Assembly (NCBI RefSeq): GCF_027924405.1
Contig: NZ_AP026978.1
Span: forward strand, 4,650,001-4,714,000
Origin: Nocardia sputorum
GTDB taxonomy: Bacteria; Actinomycetota; Actinomycetes; Mycobacteriales; Mycobacteriaceae
DNA length: 64,000 bases
Direction of reading: 5' to 3'
Part shown: one piece after another, positions 63,222 to 64,000 of the stretch
How the letters are laid out: every line of letters begins with the position of its first letter
How positions within the stretch are numbered: the stretch's first letter is position 1
Program-made: the position numbers and the translations under genes
Notes under the pieces: generated by a model
Seen by the model: only the letters and a program-made list of their open reading frames with translations
The model's database searches: none
What the model was told of the DNA's origin: nothing

Positions 63222-64000
<779 letters not shown>

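Overview
The window is high-GC actinobacterial DNA, most likely from Nocardia or a close mycolic-acid-containing relative. The basis is the argCJBDFRGH order, a conservon, a homologue of the Mycobacterium tuberculosis Rv1683-type lipase/acyl-CoA synthetase, DUF3558 and DUF1844 proteins, and frequent GTG starts with 1-4 nt stop/start overlaps. Genes fill about 90% of it. I saw no insertion sequence, prophage, CRISPR array, tRNA or rRNA.

Layout. 1-4247: 3' part of a sugar aminotransferase, a methyltransferase and a large Rv1683-like bifunctional lipid enzyme. 5038-9468: the most distinctive locus, four co-directional genes for a family 2B encapsulin shell, a 2-methylisoborneol-type terpene cyclase with a long disordered N-terminus, a geranyl diphosphate C-methyltransferase and an IPP isomerase. 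Together they look like a protein compartment for making a C11 homoterpenoid. 9750-17547: a PH-like protein, a hydantoin/allantoin-type racemase with an NCS1 permease and GntR regulator, a serine hydrolase, threonine dehydratase, an SMR exporter and a P450 that lacks ExxR. 17579-27160: the complete arginine pathway on the minus strand with two matching ARG-box promoters. 27252-35220: four small regulator/target modules (ArsR with a PEP-mutase-like enzyme, an ECF42-type sigma factor with YCII and DHFR-like proteins, and two YafY/WYL regulators with a flavin-type enzyme and an epoxide hydrolase). 35541-40133: D-serine dehydratase-like enzyme, PEP carboxylase and a VOC protein.

40242-45135: a cvnABCD conservon followed by a partial, decayed duplicate (a second CvnD plus a broken cvnC). 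45222-48147: a lipoprotein, two unknown proteins and a hydrolase. 48539-52507: pheST, with the last 28 bp of pheT amplified about 13 times downstream of its stop codon. 52936-55040: an MFS exporter and TetR regulator with repeated operators. 55410-57741: a long inverted repeat, then infC-rpmI-rplT-rRNA methylase on the minus strand. infC starts at a rare ATC codon behind a perfect Shine-Dalgarno sequence and has a leader with three hairpins. 58124-64000: DinB-like and DUF1844 proteins, a hydrolase, uvrA with a histone-H1-like tail, and the start of a GAF sensor protein cut by the window end.

The candidate system of most interest is the encapsulin/terpene operon. Its general type is known from Streptomyces. 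The points to follow up here are the duplicated GPxGLGTAA motif in the cyclase tail, the altered nucleotide-binding pocket of the shell domain, and the fusion of shell, cyclase, methyltransferase and isomerase into one coupled operon.
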